The position numbers and the translations under genes are program-made. The notes beneath the pieces were generated by a model, which was not told where the DNA came from, ran no database searches, and worked only from the letters and a program-made list of their open reading frames with translations. From Dipteris shenzhenensis (lineage: Eukaryota > Polypodiophyta > Polypodiopsida > Gleicheniales): 64,000 nt of DNA. The stretch lies in the NCBI GenBank assembly GCA_047967505.1, contig CM106541.1. One strand, given 5' to 3'. Below are positions 1 through 10,739 of this stretch, piece by piece. How positions within the stretch are numbered: position 1 is the first letter of the stretch; each line of letters begins with the position of its first letter.

Positions 1-1260
1 TTCTCCTCGGAAGAGTGGTGGATTGAATGTGCTCAACTTGCACCTACATGCCTTGTCTCATAAAATGTCACTGTTGTTGACCTTCTCACAGTGGGAACAG
101 CCATGGACCCAGATGCTTGCTTACATGTCTAGGACTATGATGACACCTGCTTATGGTAAATGGGATGTGGACATATGGGATGTACTCCTTGGCAAGTTTA
201 TGGGGAAGATTCTAGGGTGTCCTTTTGCTACTGCTCTGATCCTTGATTGGAAGCAGGTTTTCTCCCGCATTAAATGGGCCCCCCCAATCCAAGGGCCAAC
301 TCTCTTCGTCATGAAAGTTTATATTAGAGTGTTGTTTTTGATACTCCACTTGCATGTTAAGAGCCTATTAAGGCCTACAATTTGAGCAAAATGGATATCA
401 TGCAGATACATGATGTGGTGGATGATCAGGGGCACATCCTTACTTTTCCCCAAGCTATGTCAGCATATGGATTAGGCATGCATCACAAGCCTATTTGGTG
501 AAAGATAAGGGAGATGTTACAACCTTTTCTGCCTATTCCTCCTCTTTAACAGGGTGATAGGTTGGAGGATTGGTTATTGTCTCCTACTGGGCTGAACATT
601 CGGTCCTGTGCCTTTATGTAAACTCACATTCATTATTACTTATAGGCTACTGTAGCCAAGGCCTTGGATACATAACTATGCTAATAATCTGTGGCATATG
701 CAAAAACCACTTGCTTGGTGGATTAGGACTATGCATGCCTTATGAAAAATTAAGCTTCCTCTGAAGCAGAGGCTTTTCCTCTGGAGATGCATCACAGGTA
801 CTCTGCCTGTAGGTGTTACTCTTGTCAAATGGAAGATTTCTTCAACCACGGCCTCCTGTCTTCGATGTTCAGTGCTAGCAAAGACAGTACCACATCTTAT
901 ATGGTTCTATCCATGCTCTAGGCTTTTGATCTAGAGGATTTCTCAGATGTTATGCCTTCGTTCCCAAATACCACCTTTGGGAGACTTTTTTGGATTTTTG
1001 GCAAATGTCCCACTCCAGTACGATCTTTTCTCCCTTCTCCTTCATTGGTTTCGATACTGGGCTCTTTGGACTTTTTGGATTGCACATAATTTGGCATATT
1101 TGCAACAATAGTTCACTCAGCCCTATGAGTTCTTCAGAATCTATTTATGATGCCTGTAAGGATGGTGACCTGGACAGGACTTGCTTGGAGATAGTTTACT
1201 CTTGCTTTTGATGGAGACTCTTTGCTTTTGGAGAGACTCTTTGTATTACCTAACTTTGTA
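1..1260 (+). pseudogene. 3' part of a LINE (L1-type) ORF2, decayed
   Basis: Remnant of the C-terminal half of a plant L1-type ORF2 protein, the reverse transcriptase/endonuclease of non-LTR elements. Frame 1 from about 385 reads VVDDQGHILTFPQAMSAYGL, the linker typical before the RT zinc-binding domain, then GDRLEDWLLSPTG near 553. In another frame, 716-925 reads a zf-RVT domain: WKIKLPLKQRLFLWR without the initial W (K-I-K), then TGTLPVG and a Cys pair (SCLRC), ending HLIWFYPC. At about 1045-1100 YWALWTFWIAHN matches the usual C-terminal stretch. The reading frame changes at least twice and carries several stops, so it is inactive. The RT core would lie left of the window. Family assignment is fairly secure; the exact 5' and 3' limits are not. 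The microsatellite at 1290 may mark the 3' tail. Confidence 0.7.
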
Positions 1261-1289
1261 ATATAAGCTACTCGAATTACCCAAAAAAA

Positions 1290-1402
1290 GTGTGTGTGTG
1301 CACGCGCATGCATGTGCATGTGCATGTGCGTGTGGGTGTGCATGTGTGTGTGTGTGTGCGTGTGTGTGTGCGTGTGTGTGTGTAAGAGAGAGAGAGAGAG
1401 AG
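1290..1402. repeat. (TG)n/(CG) alternating tract followed by (GA)n
   Basis: About 93 bp of alternating purine-pyrimidine (TG, CG, CATG steps) followed by about 18 bp of GA. It directly follows the LINE remnant. ORFs read through it (Thr-His or Val-Cys repeats) are artefacts. Confidence 0.9.
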
Positions 1403-1501
1403 GGTGCATACACAGCAAAAGAAGTGAAAATATGGTCCTATGATTACATAAATCTTGGAAAACAAATCCTTGAAGGAGATTACAAAGAGGGATTTTAGTT
1501 T

Positions 1502-2430
1502 ATGTGCAACTACTTTGTGGAACTACAAAGTAAAGAAGGCTATAGGAATGGAAAGCCTTGTGCATGGAGTGCACATTTTTGTTTGCTTGATGTTCCCTCC
1601 TCTATCTTTGTTCCAAGAATTTTATTTGATGGTGTGCCTGAGTGGAATCAACTCTCAAAGGATCTTGTGCATTACTCATTGGGTGTGGCAACAACAATCT
1701 TAGATGATGACGGGTGGATTGTTATCATGTGTGCACCCATGGGTATAGGTATGGTTGAAAGCTTCTCAAGAAAGGCAAGTTGGATATCAAAACAAGAATT
1801 TTTGTCCACCATGATGATTATTGAAATATGATAAGCATGTCACTCTGTGGGGTATGCACTCAACAAAACCTAGTGTCATTTTATGAATGTTTTCTTGATC
1901 ACTAACTAACCATGGATTCTGTGCATGTGTAATTGATGTGACCTAGGTTGTTAATGGGTTTTATGTTTATTTGTGTCATTGAGTTGGTTTGAGGACTTCA
2001 ACTTACATGGCACATGGAAAAATTGTGGCCAAGAAGTTGGGCATTCAAGAAGAGTCCACTATTCTTACACATCATATGCTTATTTCCTGTAAAGCTAGAA
2101 AAAGTGACAAGAAACCTATGTGGAGAGGAGGTAGAGTGATATTTAATTGTTGGGTAATTGTTTTTGTGTTCGTACTATAAGGAATTATTTTGAAGATGAA
2201 ATTGTATTGTATTCTGTTATGAAGGTCTTGAGAAGGCTTCTTGCCTAGTTTTATACTTCATGGTGACTGTATACAGTGTTGGAAGCAATGTGGTGGAACT
2301 TGGAGCAGGAACTCGATCAGCACTAAGGGCTACATTACATACGAAGAGGGCTTGTCTTGCAATATTCTCTTGAGGAGACATTAAAGGGAGTGCTTTCACA
2401 AGAATATTGAAATAAAGTGATTAGGGATAG
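1502..2430 (+). pseudogene. Fossil resembling a permuted (N4/N6) DNA methyltransferase
   Basis: The open segment 1502-1831 (109 codons) contains LLDVPSSIF (where beta-class amino-methyltransferases carry DPPY/F) and then DDDGWIVIMCAPMGIGMVE, a strand-turn-strand typical of the catalytic fold. After a frameshift, DKHVTLWGMHSTKP continues in another frame (about 1830-1880). Further on, 2287-2371 reads NVVELGAGTRSALRATLH followed by TKRACLA, closely resembling the AdoMet-binding motif I (hydrophobic-D-hydrophobic-FAGSG-T--A-----R-C--IE) that sits near the C-terminus in this permuted class. The order IV-like then I-like is what the N6_N4_Mtase family shows. Gaps at 1890-1990 and 2180-2260 may be introns or decay. 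The catalytic DPP triad is not intact and several frames are needed, so this is a relic. Alternative: an unrelated transposon ORF with chance similarity. Confidence 0.4.
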
Positions 2431-2544
2431 GATGTCTTATAATAAAGTGAATTAGTTTTGGATGCTATCATATGCACCAAATGAAATCCACAAAAAGGTC
2501 TTGTACATGCACCCTCTACTTACCCAGTGCAATTTAAGAGGGGG

Positions 2545-2725
2545 TGTTAAGGATAGTGTAAATTGCACTATTTACATAGGCCACTAGGGGGGGCAAACCC
2601 TAACCCTAATCCTAACCCTATGGGGTTCCCATGTATTTATTCATGTTTATGTTCAATACAACATAGTGTACAGTGTAGCTATCTCTTGTACACTCCTCTC
2701 TCTCTCTCTCTCTCTCTCTCCCACC
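2545..2725 (+). mobile_element. Copia-type LTR fragment with preceding polypurine tract
   Basis: A polypurine run (about 2536-2544) is followed by TGTTAAGG, the usual PPT/LTR start. The body shares the order telomere-like motif, TATA-like ATGTATTTATTC, and CATAGTGTACAG with the LTRs at 26794-27051 (-) and 34346-34580 (+). The 3' end dissolves into (TC)n at 2698-2721 and no primer site follows, so it is a truncated or solo LTR. No element body adjoins it in this orientation. Confidence 0.5.
2595..2621 (+). promoter_or_regulatory. Telo-box / telomere-like motif in LTR promoter
   Basis: AAACCCTAA followed by two to three degenerate CCTAA units, about 20 bp upstream of the TATA-like sequence. 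The same arrangement is kept in the two related LTRs near 26.93 kb (-) and 34.43 kb (+). Confidence 0.5.
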
Positions 2726-3694
2726 TTATCACATCTAAGGAGCTCTTCACTTATCCTTTGAGCTTCTCTTGGATCTCTCCCTTGAGTTTCTCATGCATCT
2801 CTTCCATTTGAATGAAGTTAGCTTCCTCATCTAAAATTGGGTGGGGAGTTGGCTTTTCTAGCTTAATCTCAGCCACTTTTACTATCTCCTCTAGCTTGTG
2901 GAACTTGTCCTTCAGCTCACTATTCTCCTTTTTTAAAAAGAGAAACTTGTTGTTGAAGAAGAAGAATGACTTAATTCAGCCTATCGTTAGGCAAAGATGA
3001 AGCTACTGCTACAACATATGAAGATTGCTTGTCTAGTTTCTTGTCACCCATTCAAAAATGACATTCTACCACCATGACCCTCCCTTTGTTTGTGACTCTC
3101 ACTGCATACAAACGATGTTAATTTTGACTTTGACCTAGAAGAGAAAATTATAGGTTATCTTTCAAATAATAACTCCCTTTTTACTTTGAAATGATCTAAG
3201 CAAACCTTGCAAAGTTATGGCTGATTCTTTGTCTATGTAGAAACCCGTCTAAAGTAGTAGCAAACTTTGGCTGGCTAGAGCAGAACGGTGAGTAGAGAGG
3301 AGCTTCCTGCAGATAAAACTGAGTGAAGTATACTTTAAAAGAACTCCAAGATGAGGTATAACACCCTAACCTAGTCCATGGAGTTCATCCTAGAAAAGAG
3401 TAAGAAGAAAGCATAAGGGAGGGGCTAAAATGCAAAGGAGGAGGAGCAGATGGGTCAAATTCCAAATCAGTCATCCTTAGAAATATAAATTTTGGCTTTA
3501 AGTTGCTTTTCAAAGTTGTGATGGGTACATTGATAGTTGTGCACCCTTAGACACACCCTTGGATATATTCTCTAAGTTGGAACTCAAAGAGAAAGTTGAT
3601 ATATTCTAGATGGATTGTCCATTGAAAAAGAAGTGCAAGGGGATATGAAGGAAAGGGATGGGGTGTCATTAAGTAGGAATGGGATGAAAAGGAA
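2726..3694. other. No gene recognised
   Basis: AT-rich sequence without protein-like reading frames beyond about 80 codons and without recognisable repeats. Short open frames near 2812-3000 show no family resemblance. Confidence 0.5.
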
Positions 3695-4520
3695 AAGGGG
3701 GGTTTCCATTAAATATTGACTCATGAATTTTTGAATCTCTCTAGAATTCAATGCCAAGACAATGATGCATGAATCCAAGATCTTTCATTTCAATATTTTA
3801 AAATAGATATTTTTAGTTTGTTGATGAAGTTTCCATTACTTCTTGTGACTATCAACTCATCCACAATAGATTGTGTGATCTGCATAAGACTTTTTGAATA
3901 CAATATTAGCAAAATATTTGTCAATTCTATCGTACCAAGTTCTTGTATCTCATTTTAATCCATAGAGACTCTTCTTTAGTTTGCATCCTTGATTTGATTT
4001 TCCAATTTCAACATATCTATGAGGTTCTTCCATATAAACCTCTTCATCCAAACATCCATTAATAAATGCATTCTTGACATCTAGTTGATGTGTGGTTTCC
4101 ATTTACTGATGGTTGCCAATGAAACCAAATATTTGATAAAATCCATTTTGGCTACTAGAACATAGGTTACTTCATAGTTCTATCTATATTTTTGTGCAAA
4201 TCCTTTTGCAATAAGTCCTACTTTATATCTCTAAATGCTACCATCTAGATTGTACTTAACCTTGTAAACCCATTTGTTTTGGGGTTATTGCGCAACAAGT
4301 CTTACTTTATGCCTCTCAATGCTACCATCTAGACTATACTTAACCTTGTAAAACCCATTCATTTGCAATTGCATTCTTCCTGGTGGAAAATTACCTAATT
4401 CCCAAGTGTTGTTTTTATAAAATTCATCCATTTCTCCATTCATTTCTTTCTTCCATTTTGGCTATTAGACTACATCTTCAAAATATACATGCTCTTCTAT
4501 TTGCATGATTTTTTTCATAA
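3695..4520 (-). pseudogene. Ty1/copia reverse transcriptase (RVT_2) fragment
   Basis: On the minus strand the region reads, with stops and frame changes, the ordered blocks of a copia RT. KWKKEMNGEMDEFYKNNTWEL is visible at about 4400-4490, then VYKVKYNLDGSI with RYKVGLIAKGFAQKY, then [20 protein letters not shown] with [10 protein letters not shown] at about 3945-4080, and EMKDLGFMHHCLGIEF near 3700-3760. These correspond to the N-terminal half and palm start of the polymerase. The YVDD block is missing or unrecognisable. Stops lie in SLYGLK-stop and elsewhere, so it is dead. No LTR, PBS or PPT of matching orientation is nearby, so it is an orphan fragment. Confidence 0.75.
4213..4380 (-). 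repeat. 84-bp in-frame tandem duplication inside copia RT
   Basis: The block coding for the YKVKY-LDGSIERHKVRLVA segment occurs twice with a period of 84 bp (28 codons), so the reading frame is kept across the repeat. Confidence 0.7.
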
Positions 4521-5880
4521 GAGCATAATTTGTTCTTTCAACTTGGATTACTTTTCCTTTCTCGACTTAAGTTCGTAAAACATGAGTACCTAAGGATCTA
4601 TGGTGTGCCTAAGCTAATGTAAGATGGATGAATCCTAATTCTACACGTGATGAAGAGATAGGCTAAGTAAGCATAGAATCAAGCTCAATTAGGTTACAAG
4701 ATTGAGACTTGCACATATAGAGAGACTTGAAATCTCGCATATGTTATTCCATGAGTGACCTCCCTTTTATAGGTGAGGATACTTGCATTTCTTTTTTACA
4801 TGTGTGAGAAATCCTCCTTGCCATGTGATAGCATGCTTTCACTTCATGCCTTTACTCATACCTCATCTCCGGCCATGTGGTAGCATGCTCTTTATTCATA
4901 CCTCACCTCTATTCTTGTGATCATGGCATTACAACTCTAAAAAACTCCCCTTGGTGCCATCATGTTTTGGTTATTGCAAGGTGGTAGATGTGAGTTACAA
5001 AAGAGTAGTCCATCACCTCCCCTTAGTGCATACTCAAGGTGGTAAAGTGTGGTATTATGATTGACATAATTATCACTCCCTTATCATGAGAAATTTAATT
5101 AATAATTAAAAAACCACATCATAAGACATTCATATAATTAAACAATACACATCGAATAAACATCATGAGCACATGCTCCTCATGCATTCATATATTTAAT
5201 ATAATTAAGAAACAACATCATGACACATTTCATATAATTTAATAAGATCACATGAGATTAACATCATGGAAACATGAAGTATAGTTGTATTCAAGAGCTA
5301 CATGCTCCACAAGGGGTGTAGACTAAATCTCTACTTTCTCTAGAGGCTGTGATGCTTTGGGTATAGACTCAATATCCTCTACTTGAATTAAAAGGAATCA
5401 GAGTAGTATGTGCATGCGAGAGCATAGTGACTACGTAGCAGAAGCATGTACAATGAGTATGACTTAAATCTCTACATAATGAGCATTTCCCCCTCTTAAG
5501 TTGTAGGTCATCCTTCACCTTTGGGAATAAAACCCTGAACCTAGGCTGCAGGGAACAGGAAGGAAATATGCATGAAGTAAAGGCCACTTGGATCAAAAAC
5601 TAGTTGATCAAAAGATGACTGTGTGTATGATTGCATATGTGGCTGCATGATGAACATGTCAAAGGTGACCATGTCAGAAGTCATGGACTGTGCAGCTGCT
5701 CTGTGGAAGAGGCATTCGGATGTGAAGCTAGTCGATGTAGCTATGAAGAAGGAATCCGGTAGGTTGCAACATACAATAGTGTCACCAACCCAAAGGAACT
5801 GATAGCAATATGTGAGGTATGATGTAGTAGAGCTATGATCTTTGTCAAATGATGCGGGGTTGAAGAAGATCGCATAGTCG
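4521..5880. other. No gene recognised
   Basis: AT-rich noncoding sequence. A minus-strand open frame near 5369-5596 and the frame running into the G-rich repeat show no family resemblance. Confidence 0.5.
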
Positions 5881-6600
5881 GTGGCGGGGGGGAGAGGGGG
5901 GGGGGGGGGATCCGCACAAGAGGGGGAGAGGGAGGGGGGGGGGGGGCATGCATGCAAGAGGGGGAGAGGGAGGAAGGGGGGGCATGCGCACAAGAGGGGG
6001 AGAGGGAGGGGGGGGGGGGGCATGCACGCAAGAGGGGGAGAGGGAGGGGGGGATGAGAAGGGGCCGGGGGGGGCAAGGGAGGGAGGGGGGAAGGGGGGGG
6101 CCATGTGCGCAAGACGGGGAGAGGGAGGGGGGGGATGAGAAGAGGCGGGGGGGGGAAGGGGGGAGGGGGGGGGCATGCGCGCAAGAGGGGGAGGGGGGGG
6201 GAGGGAGGAGGGGGGGGCATGTGCGCAAGAGGGGAAGAGGGGGGGGGGATGAGAAGGGCCATGGGGGGGCATGCATGCAAGAGAGGGAGAGGGGGGGGGA
6301 TGAGAAGGGGCAGGGGGGTATGCACGCAAGAGGGGGAGGGGGGGCATGCGTGCAAGAGGGGGAGAGGGGGGCGGACGGAGGGGGGGGCATGCGTGCAAGA
6401 GGGGGGGGAGGGTGCACATCCGTGCAATGAGGGGAGATGGGGGGCGGGGGTCACACATGCGCTCAACGAGGGGAGAGGGGGGGTTGCGCAATTAGGGAAG
6501 AAGGTCGGGGAGGGGGGCACACATGCACAAGGAGAGGAGAGCTCAGGGGGGCGCATGTGCGCAAGGAGGGGAGAGAAGGGGGGGTCGCACATGCGCATTC
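5881..6600 (+). repeat. G-rich polypurine minisatellite
   Basis: About 700 bp of degenerate tandem units built from a GCATGCGCGCAAGAGGGGG-like core followed by AGAGGGAGG and runs of 6-12 G. Unit length varies between roughly 25 and 60 bp because GATGAGAAG spacers are added in some units. Nearly all G lies on the plus strand, giving strong strand asymmetry with many G-quadruplex and triplex (H-DNA) forming runs. Because stop codons are absent from the units, long open frames exist in several frames on both strands (Gly/Arg-rich on +, Pro-rich on -). They are not supported as genes. The last units (6420-6600) are more degenerate. Confidence 0.9.
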
Positions 6601-7400
6601 TAAACTTGTTTGGTCCTAAGAATGAATCAATTGACATTACAATTAATAAGAATGGAAACTTGTTGAGTATCATATCACTTAGACAATTCCATACACTCAC
6701 CCAATTGCACCACAACATTTATATAGAGATAGAGGGTACGCTTTTAGAAGGATTTGCATTCATCCTCAACAACAAAAAGGTAAACTTGTGCCTTTCAATT
6801 AATTTAATATTTATACTTGATTACTTATTACTACTGAGTTGCTTAATCTAAATAGGTACTGCAAAGGAGACAAAATACAATTCGATGCAAAGACATCCCC
6901 ACTAGTATTATTGAGATAAATCAAAATTCATAATTACAGGTCAACAAGACCAATGATTTTAATGAATGTATCTATTGCACTATTAAATTGAAAAAAGATG
7001 CTTATTCTCTAACGCAGTCTGCACATGCTCTATAGGCTACTCCTGAGGCAAAAGATGATATCTTGGGGTACTATTTGATGGAAGCTCATTATGCTGACTC
7101 TTGTCCTGAGTCTTTAGGATGCATTTCAAATCTTGGGGAGAGACTACCTTTCCTTGGATGAGTTTTAAATATTGGGGGATAGATTACCACTCCTTGAATG
7201 CAAGCTGACAATCAGAAAGAATGGAATGACTCATCCATTGTACAATGATTTTTTATCTCCTACTAAGATTTGTACAATGTCAATTTTAATATATTGATCA
7301 ATATTTTTGCACTCTTTGGTTATAGTCTCTATATTGGACATGCTTTCTAAATATAAATCTCTATATTTTCTGCTAAACTAGGTTTTCATATTAATGAGAC
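6601..7400. other. No gene recognised
   Basis: AT-rich sequence after the G-rich repeat with no protein-like frame. Confidence 0.5.
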
Positions 7401-7401
<1 letters not shown>

Positions 7402-7442
<41 letters not shown>

Positions 7443-7615
7443 ATTGGTATTAATGAGACAAGAGGGTCCAATTTCCAAACTTGATACATTCATGACTAAC
7501 AATAGAATTTAGAATCTATTATGATCCAAAATCATCACAGGGACCAATGTTTTTACATGTGAACTATCTCAATAACATAGATATGAAGAAAGCACAATGT
7601 TTTTACATGTTTTTT

Positions 7616-7642
<27 letters not shown>
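7402..7642. repeat. (TC)n ... (AG)n convergent pair
   Basis: A 38-bp (TC)n tract at 7402-7439 and a 28-bp (AG)n tract at 7615-7642 are mutually complementary and enclose about 175 bp of unique sequence. A transcript could fold on these arms. The same arrangement recurs around the hairpins at 9.5 and 10.9 kb. Confidence 0.8.
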
Positions 7643-7648
<6 letters not shown>

Positions 7649-7897
7649 TCTTACCTCCAAAAAGCAGGGATCAACTGCATCTAACAAATCGACGTTGGGG
7701 GGGGCAATGATCCAATGCATTGAAGAATCTTTTCAAGGAACCGCTATTGACAGAGATCTTATAAGATAGAAAAAAAAAACCTCTACTAATTTTAAGAATC
7801 AAGATACTTCTTGTAGGCAATAGAGATCACATACATGTTAATCTCCTTATGAGTCCCTTGCAAGGAGTTGAAATGAAAGCATTGTTTTTGTGTTAGA

Positions 7898-8643
7898 TCA
7901 AGTACTGCCAAACTCCAATGATCCCTGCAATAGAGGATATGTACATACATAGATTAGACTTTCATTGTTGAGGGAATTGGAGGAAGCACTCTTCTGTTCC
8001 TTCACTGATTCCTCATAAGCTGACTTTGTTCTTGTGTCTCTAGTGTGTGTCACCTCTTGTATCTTAACCTCATCAGTTACTGTTTTCCTAGCAAGTGGGA
8101 TTAGCAAAATATCCCTCATCTTGATATCTGACCAGTTGATAGCTTTGAGGAGCTTGTCATATCTGTACCTCACTCATTTGAGGGTATCCATGTCCTTAAC
8201 CATGACAGTGAACCTATGGGCATGAGCAACAACCAGCATCATGTCTTGAAAGAACTCTATAAAGAAATCTTTTACAACTGTTTGAAGAGTCCAAATAGCA
8301 ATTCTTTCGCTATATAACCGAGGCTCCAGTTGTCACAAATCTACTTTACTAATCTCTGGAAGGGTGCCCTAGGAGTGCTAAATCCCATTGCCTTTTGAGC
8401 TTTCCTAATCTCCCTTAACACTAAAACCTTCTTCTTGAATCTCTTCTTCCTTGCAAGAAGGTGCATCGAATTTCCTTTCCTAGCATGACTTACTCTCAAA
8501 TTGATAATCTGTGGTTCAACTTTATGTGTCCTTCTCCCTTTGTGTTTAGGTCTTGCTATTGCAGCCTCTGCTATCCGTGGAACCTGTTCCTTTTTTCTAC
8601 CAATCTTCTTTGTCCTTGCCCTTGCTAAAGAACTAAAATGGGT
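7898..8643 (-). pseudogene. Divergent CENH3-like histone H3 pseudogene
   Basis: Minus-strand reading from 8643. A typical 3' splice site (pyrimidine-rich, then TTTTGCAG) abuts 8643, so this is an internal or second exon. An H3-like basic tail begins ARARTKKIGRKK and continues with Arg/Lys-rich sequence. The alpha-N region is VLREIRKAQKAMGF then TPRAPFQRLVK, whose APF matches centromeric H3 more than canonical LPF. After a stop and a one-base frame change, IAIWTLQTVVKDFFIEFF and HAHRFTVMVKDMDTL reproduce alpha-2, loop 2 and alpha-3 with the right spacing. After another stop, VRYRYDKLL begins an extra ~90-residue C-terminal stretch ending at 7898, absent from normal H3 (about 136 aa). Histone H3 wraps nucleosomal DNA; CENH3 marks centromeres. 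Two stops plus a frame change mean it is not functional as read. The C-terminal stretch may be fused or intronic sequence. Confidence 0.65.
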
Positions 8644-8678
8644 CTGCAAAATGAACAACACAAAAAATGAACACCTAG

Positions 8679-8985
8679 ATGGTAGAGGCAGCTTGGAGAG
8701 TAGTGCTGGCCAGAGGTAGAGGAGGTTCAGATGGAAGAGGTGGCCTAGAGAGTATTGCTAGAGGTAGAGGAAGTTCAGATGGTGTAGGTGGAAGAAGCAT
8801 AGGTGGAGATGGTAGAGGTATAGGTGTAAGAGGTATAGGTGGAAATGGTAGAGGTACAGGCCTGGTATAAGTGGAGATGCTATGTAGAGGGAGTGGAGGT
8901 GGACATGCAGATGGAGATGCTACATAGATGCAAGAGTGGAGGTGGAGATGGAGTGCAAGAGGGAGTGGAGGTGGAGACGAGAGAC
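8679..8985 (+). repeat. Purine-rich GGTAGAGGTATAGGTGGA degenerate minisatellite
   Basis: Short 6-18 bp GGT/GGA-rich units repeated imperfectly. It lies just upstream of the histone-like exon, so probably in its intron or flank. Related GGAGGTGGAGGTTTCCTA segments recur at about 11.19, 11.49 and 11.59 kb within the hairpin cluster. Confidence 0.6.
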
Positions 8986-9270
8986 TTATGATGGGGCATG
9001 TGCCATAATGGCAACATGTGTGGCATTAATTGCATTGCTTATGTCCATAGGGGATGGCAAGTGGCCTCGGATTCCTCGCCTTCAGATTTCTCGACCTTAT
9101 CTAAATCCTTGCACTATCCCCCCACTTTATCCGACTCCTCGCCACCACTCAACCCTATCTATTATGTGTCACAACCTCCCTGCCCCTTGTTTCTACACCT
9201 CTACCCCCCTACCTGTGCTCTACAGTCTCTGAAGAGAACAATACCCAGATCTAAAAAAGGTGTGCTCCCC

Positions 9271-9279
<9 letters not shown>

Positions 9280-9327
<48 letters not shown>
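9280..9327. repeat. (TC)n tract
   Basis: Nearly pure TC microsatellite left of hairpin A. Open Leu-Ser or Arg-Glu frames through this and the other tracts are artefacts. Confidence 0.95.
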
Positions 9328-9358
9328 ATTATGCAAGTAATCTTGAATGGCTTAATAC

Positions 9359-9479
9359 AAGGTAAAAAATATGCAAAATGGAAAACATGCAAAACAATGC
9401 GATTTGAAACTTTGGGCATAGCCCAACCTCTCAAATCGTATTCCTTTGCATGTTTACAATTCTACATATTTTTTACCTT

Positions 9480-9480
<1 letters not shown>
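9359..9480 (+). repeat. Hairpin A (candidate small-RNA precursor)
   Basis: Arms of about 59 nt pair with few mismatches: CAAGGTAAAAAATATGCA opens the 5' arm and its complement closes at 9480. The loop is ATA within TTTGGGCATAGCCCAA. The core reads ATGCAAAACAATGCGATTTG. Confidence 0.6.

Positions 9481-9483
<3 letters not shown>

Positions 9484-9519
<36 letters not shown>
9484..9519. repeat. (TC)n tract
   Basis: Separates hairpins A and B. It is complementary to the (AG)n tract at 9733-9802, so the two could pair around hairpin B. Confidence 0.95.
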
Positions 9520-9522
<3 letters not shown>

Positions 9523-9590
9523 GTCCTGTTTATGTGTGTCCTTACTGCTTTTGAGGGTGGAATTGATGCTTGCATGCAAACTTTGGGACA

Positions 9591-9717
9591 GTCCAATGCC
9601 AGAAATTTGTATACAGAGAAATGTGCAAAAGAATGCAATTTGCAAGCTTGGGTTGATCCCAACCATGCAAATCACACTCTTCTGCACATTTTCCTATTTG
9701 CAAGTTTTGGGGATCTA
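9591..9717 (+). repeat. Hairpin B (candidate small-RNA precursor)
   Basis: Arms share the ATGTGCAAAAGAATGCAATT core. The apex is CTTGGGTTGATCCCAA. The outer stem has more mismatches than in hairpin C. Confidence 0.55.
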
Positions 9718-9724
9718 GGCAAAG

Positions 9725-9732
<8 letters not shown>

Positions 9733-9802
<70 letters not shown>
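9733..9802. repeat. (AG)n tract
   Basis: About 70 bp of uninterrupted GA, the longest AG tract in the window. Confidence 0.95.
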
Positions 9803-9805
<3 letters not shown>

Positions 9806-9930
9806 CATTTAAAGTATTTGGATGACCAAAGGCTCTATAAAGGTACCAGGAACCTAATAAAATATGCTAACAGCTTTTGTTCTTTCAAGGTGTAGTAGTC
9901 TTCCAAAAGCAGTGCAAAGTTATGGACTCT

Positions 9931-10056
9931 CTAGTGCCAAAAAACTTAATATAGAGAAATGTGCAAAAGAATGCGATATGCAAGGTTGGGATGAGCCCAA
10001 CCATGCAAATCGCATTCTTTTGCACATTTTCCTCTTTGCAAGTTTTGGGAATCTAG
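9931..10056 (+). repeat. Hairpin C (candidate small-RNA precursor)
   Basis: A very regular hairpin: 5' arm from CTAGTGCCAAAAAACTT to AAGGTTGGG, loop ATGA, 3' arm ending in TTTTGGGAATCTAG. The core TGTGCAAAAGAATGCGAT pairs almost perfectly with its partner. It is followed by (AG)n at 10071-10104. Confidence 0.6.
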
Positions 10057-10066
10057 GCAAAGGAAA

Positions 10067-10070
<4 letters not shown>

Positions 10071-10104
<34 letters not shown>
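10071..10104. repeat. (AG)n tract
   Basis: GA microsatellite just downstream of hairpin C. Confidence 0.95.
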
Positions 10105-10107
<3 letters not shown>

Positions 10108-10660
10108 GATGCACCTAAAGGGTACAGTGTGGTCTAGTTGGTACAGGGTGGTGCACATGCTAGAGGTTGTCTAGATGGTAGAGGGTATTACATGAGTAGA
10201 GATGGAAATATATGAGGCTGGACATGTACATAATGGTGGCGAGAAGGTTGATAGAGGTGGCATGTGTGGTCATAATAATTACATGTGTGTCAAATAATGA
10301 TAGCACATGTGTCATTAATGAGAGCATATGGCTAGCCTCGTCTTCCCCTCACAAGCATACGGTTGGCCTCGAAGTCTCTCTGCGTCAACCTTGAGTATGT
10401 TTCCATCTCCATCGACCTCGTTGATCATTTCTTGCATCTCAACCATGTCGCCCGCACCTCACCCTTAGCCACCTAGAGACCTATTTCTATCTCCTCGCCC
10501 CCTACCTATTTTCACACCCTTGGCCCCTATCGGTTCTACCTATTTCACAACCATTGGCCCCTACCAGTTCTTCCACCTACTTGTACCAGTCTCTTTGCAA
10601 TTATGCCCCCTTCCTATACTAGTCTCTCAAGAGGACGATGAAAAGATTTAAAAGTGGTAA
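10105..10660. other. Spacer, left part of module copy 2
   Basis: Contains sequence related to 8990-9260 (CCTCG-rich, CCCCTACC motifs). No gene recognised. Confidence 0.5.
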
Positions 10661-10665
10661 GATGC

Positions 10666-10690
10666 CTCTCTCTCTCTTTCTCTCTCTCTC

Positions 10691-10739
<49 letters not shown>

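Noticed and set aside
2595-2621. Interstitial telomere or chromosome end
   Set aside because: Only about four degenerate units, recurring at the same place in related LTRs, so it is part of the LTR.
5541-6851. Several 160-325-codon frames on both strands (Pro-rich and Gly/Arg-rich)
   Set aside because: They result from a stop-free G-rich minisatellite read in different frames; no start context or domain.
8998-9825. 275-codon plus-strand frame and the matching minus-strand frames
   Set aside because: Built from (TC)n/(AG)n tracts and both arms of the hairpins; the protein-like parts in opposite frames are the same palindromic sequence.
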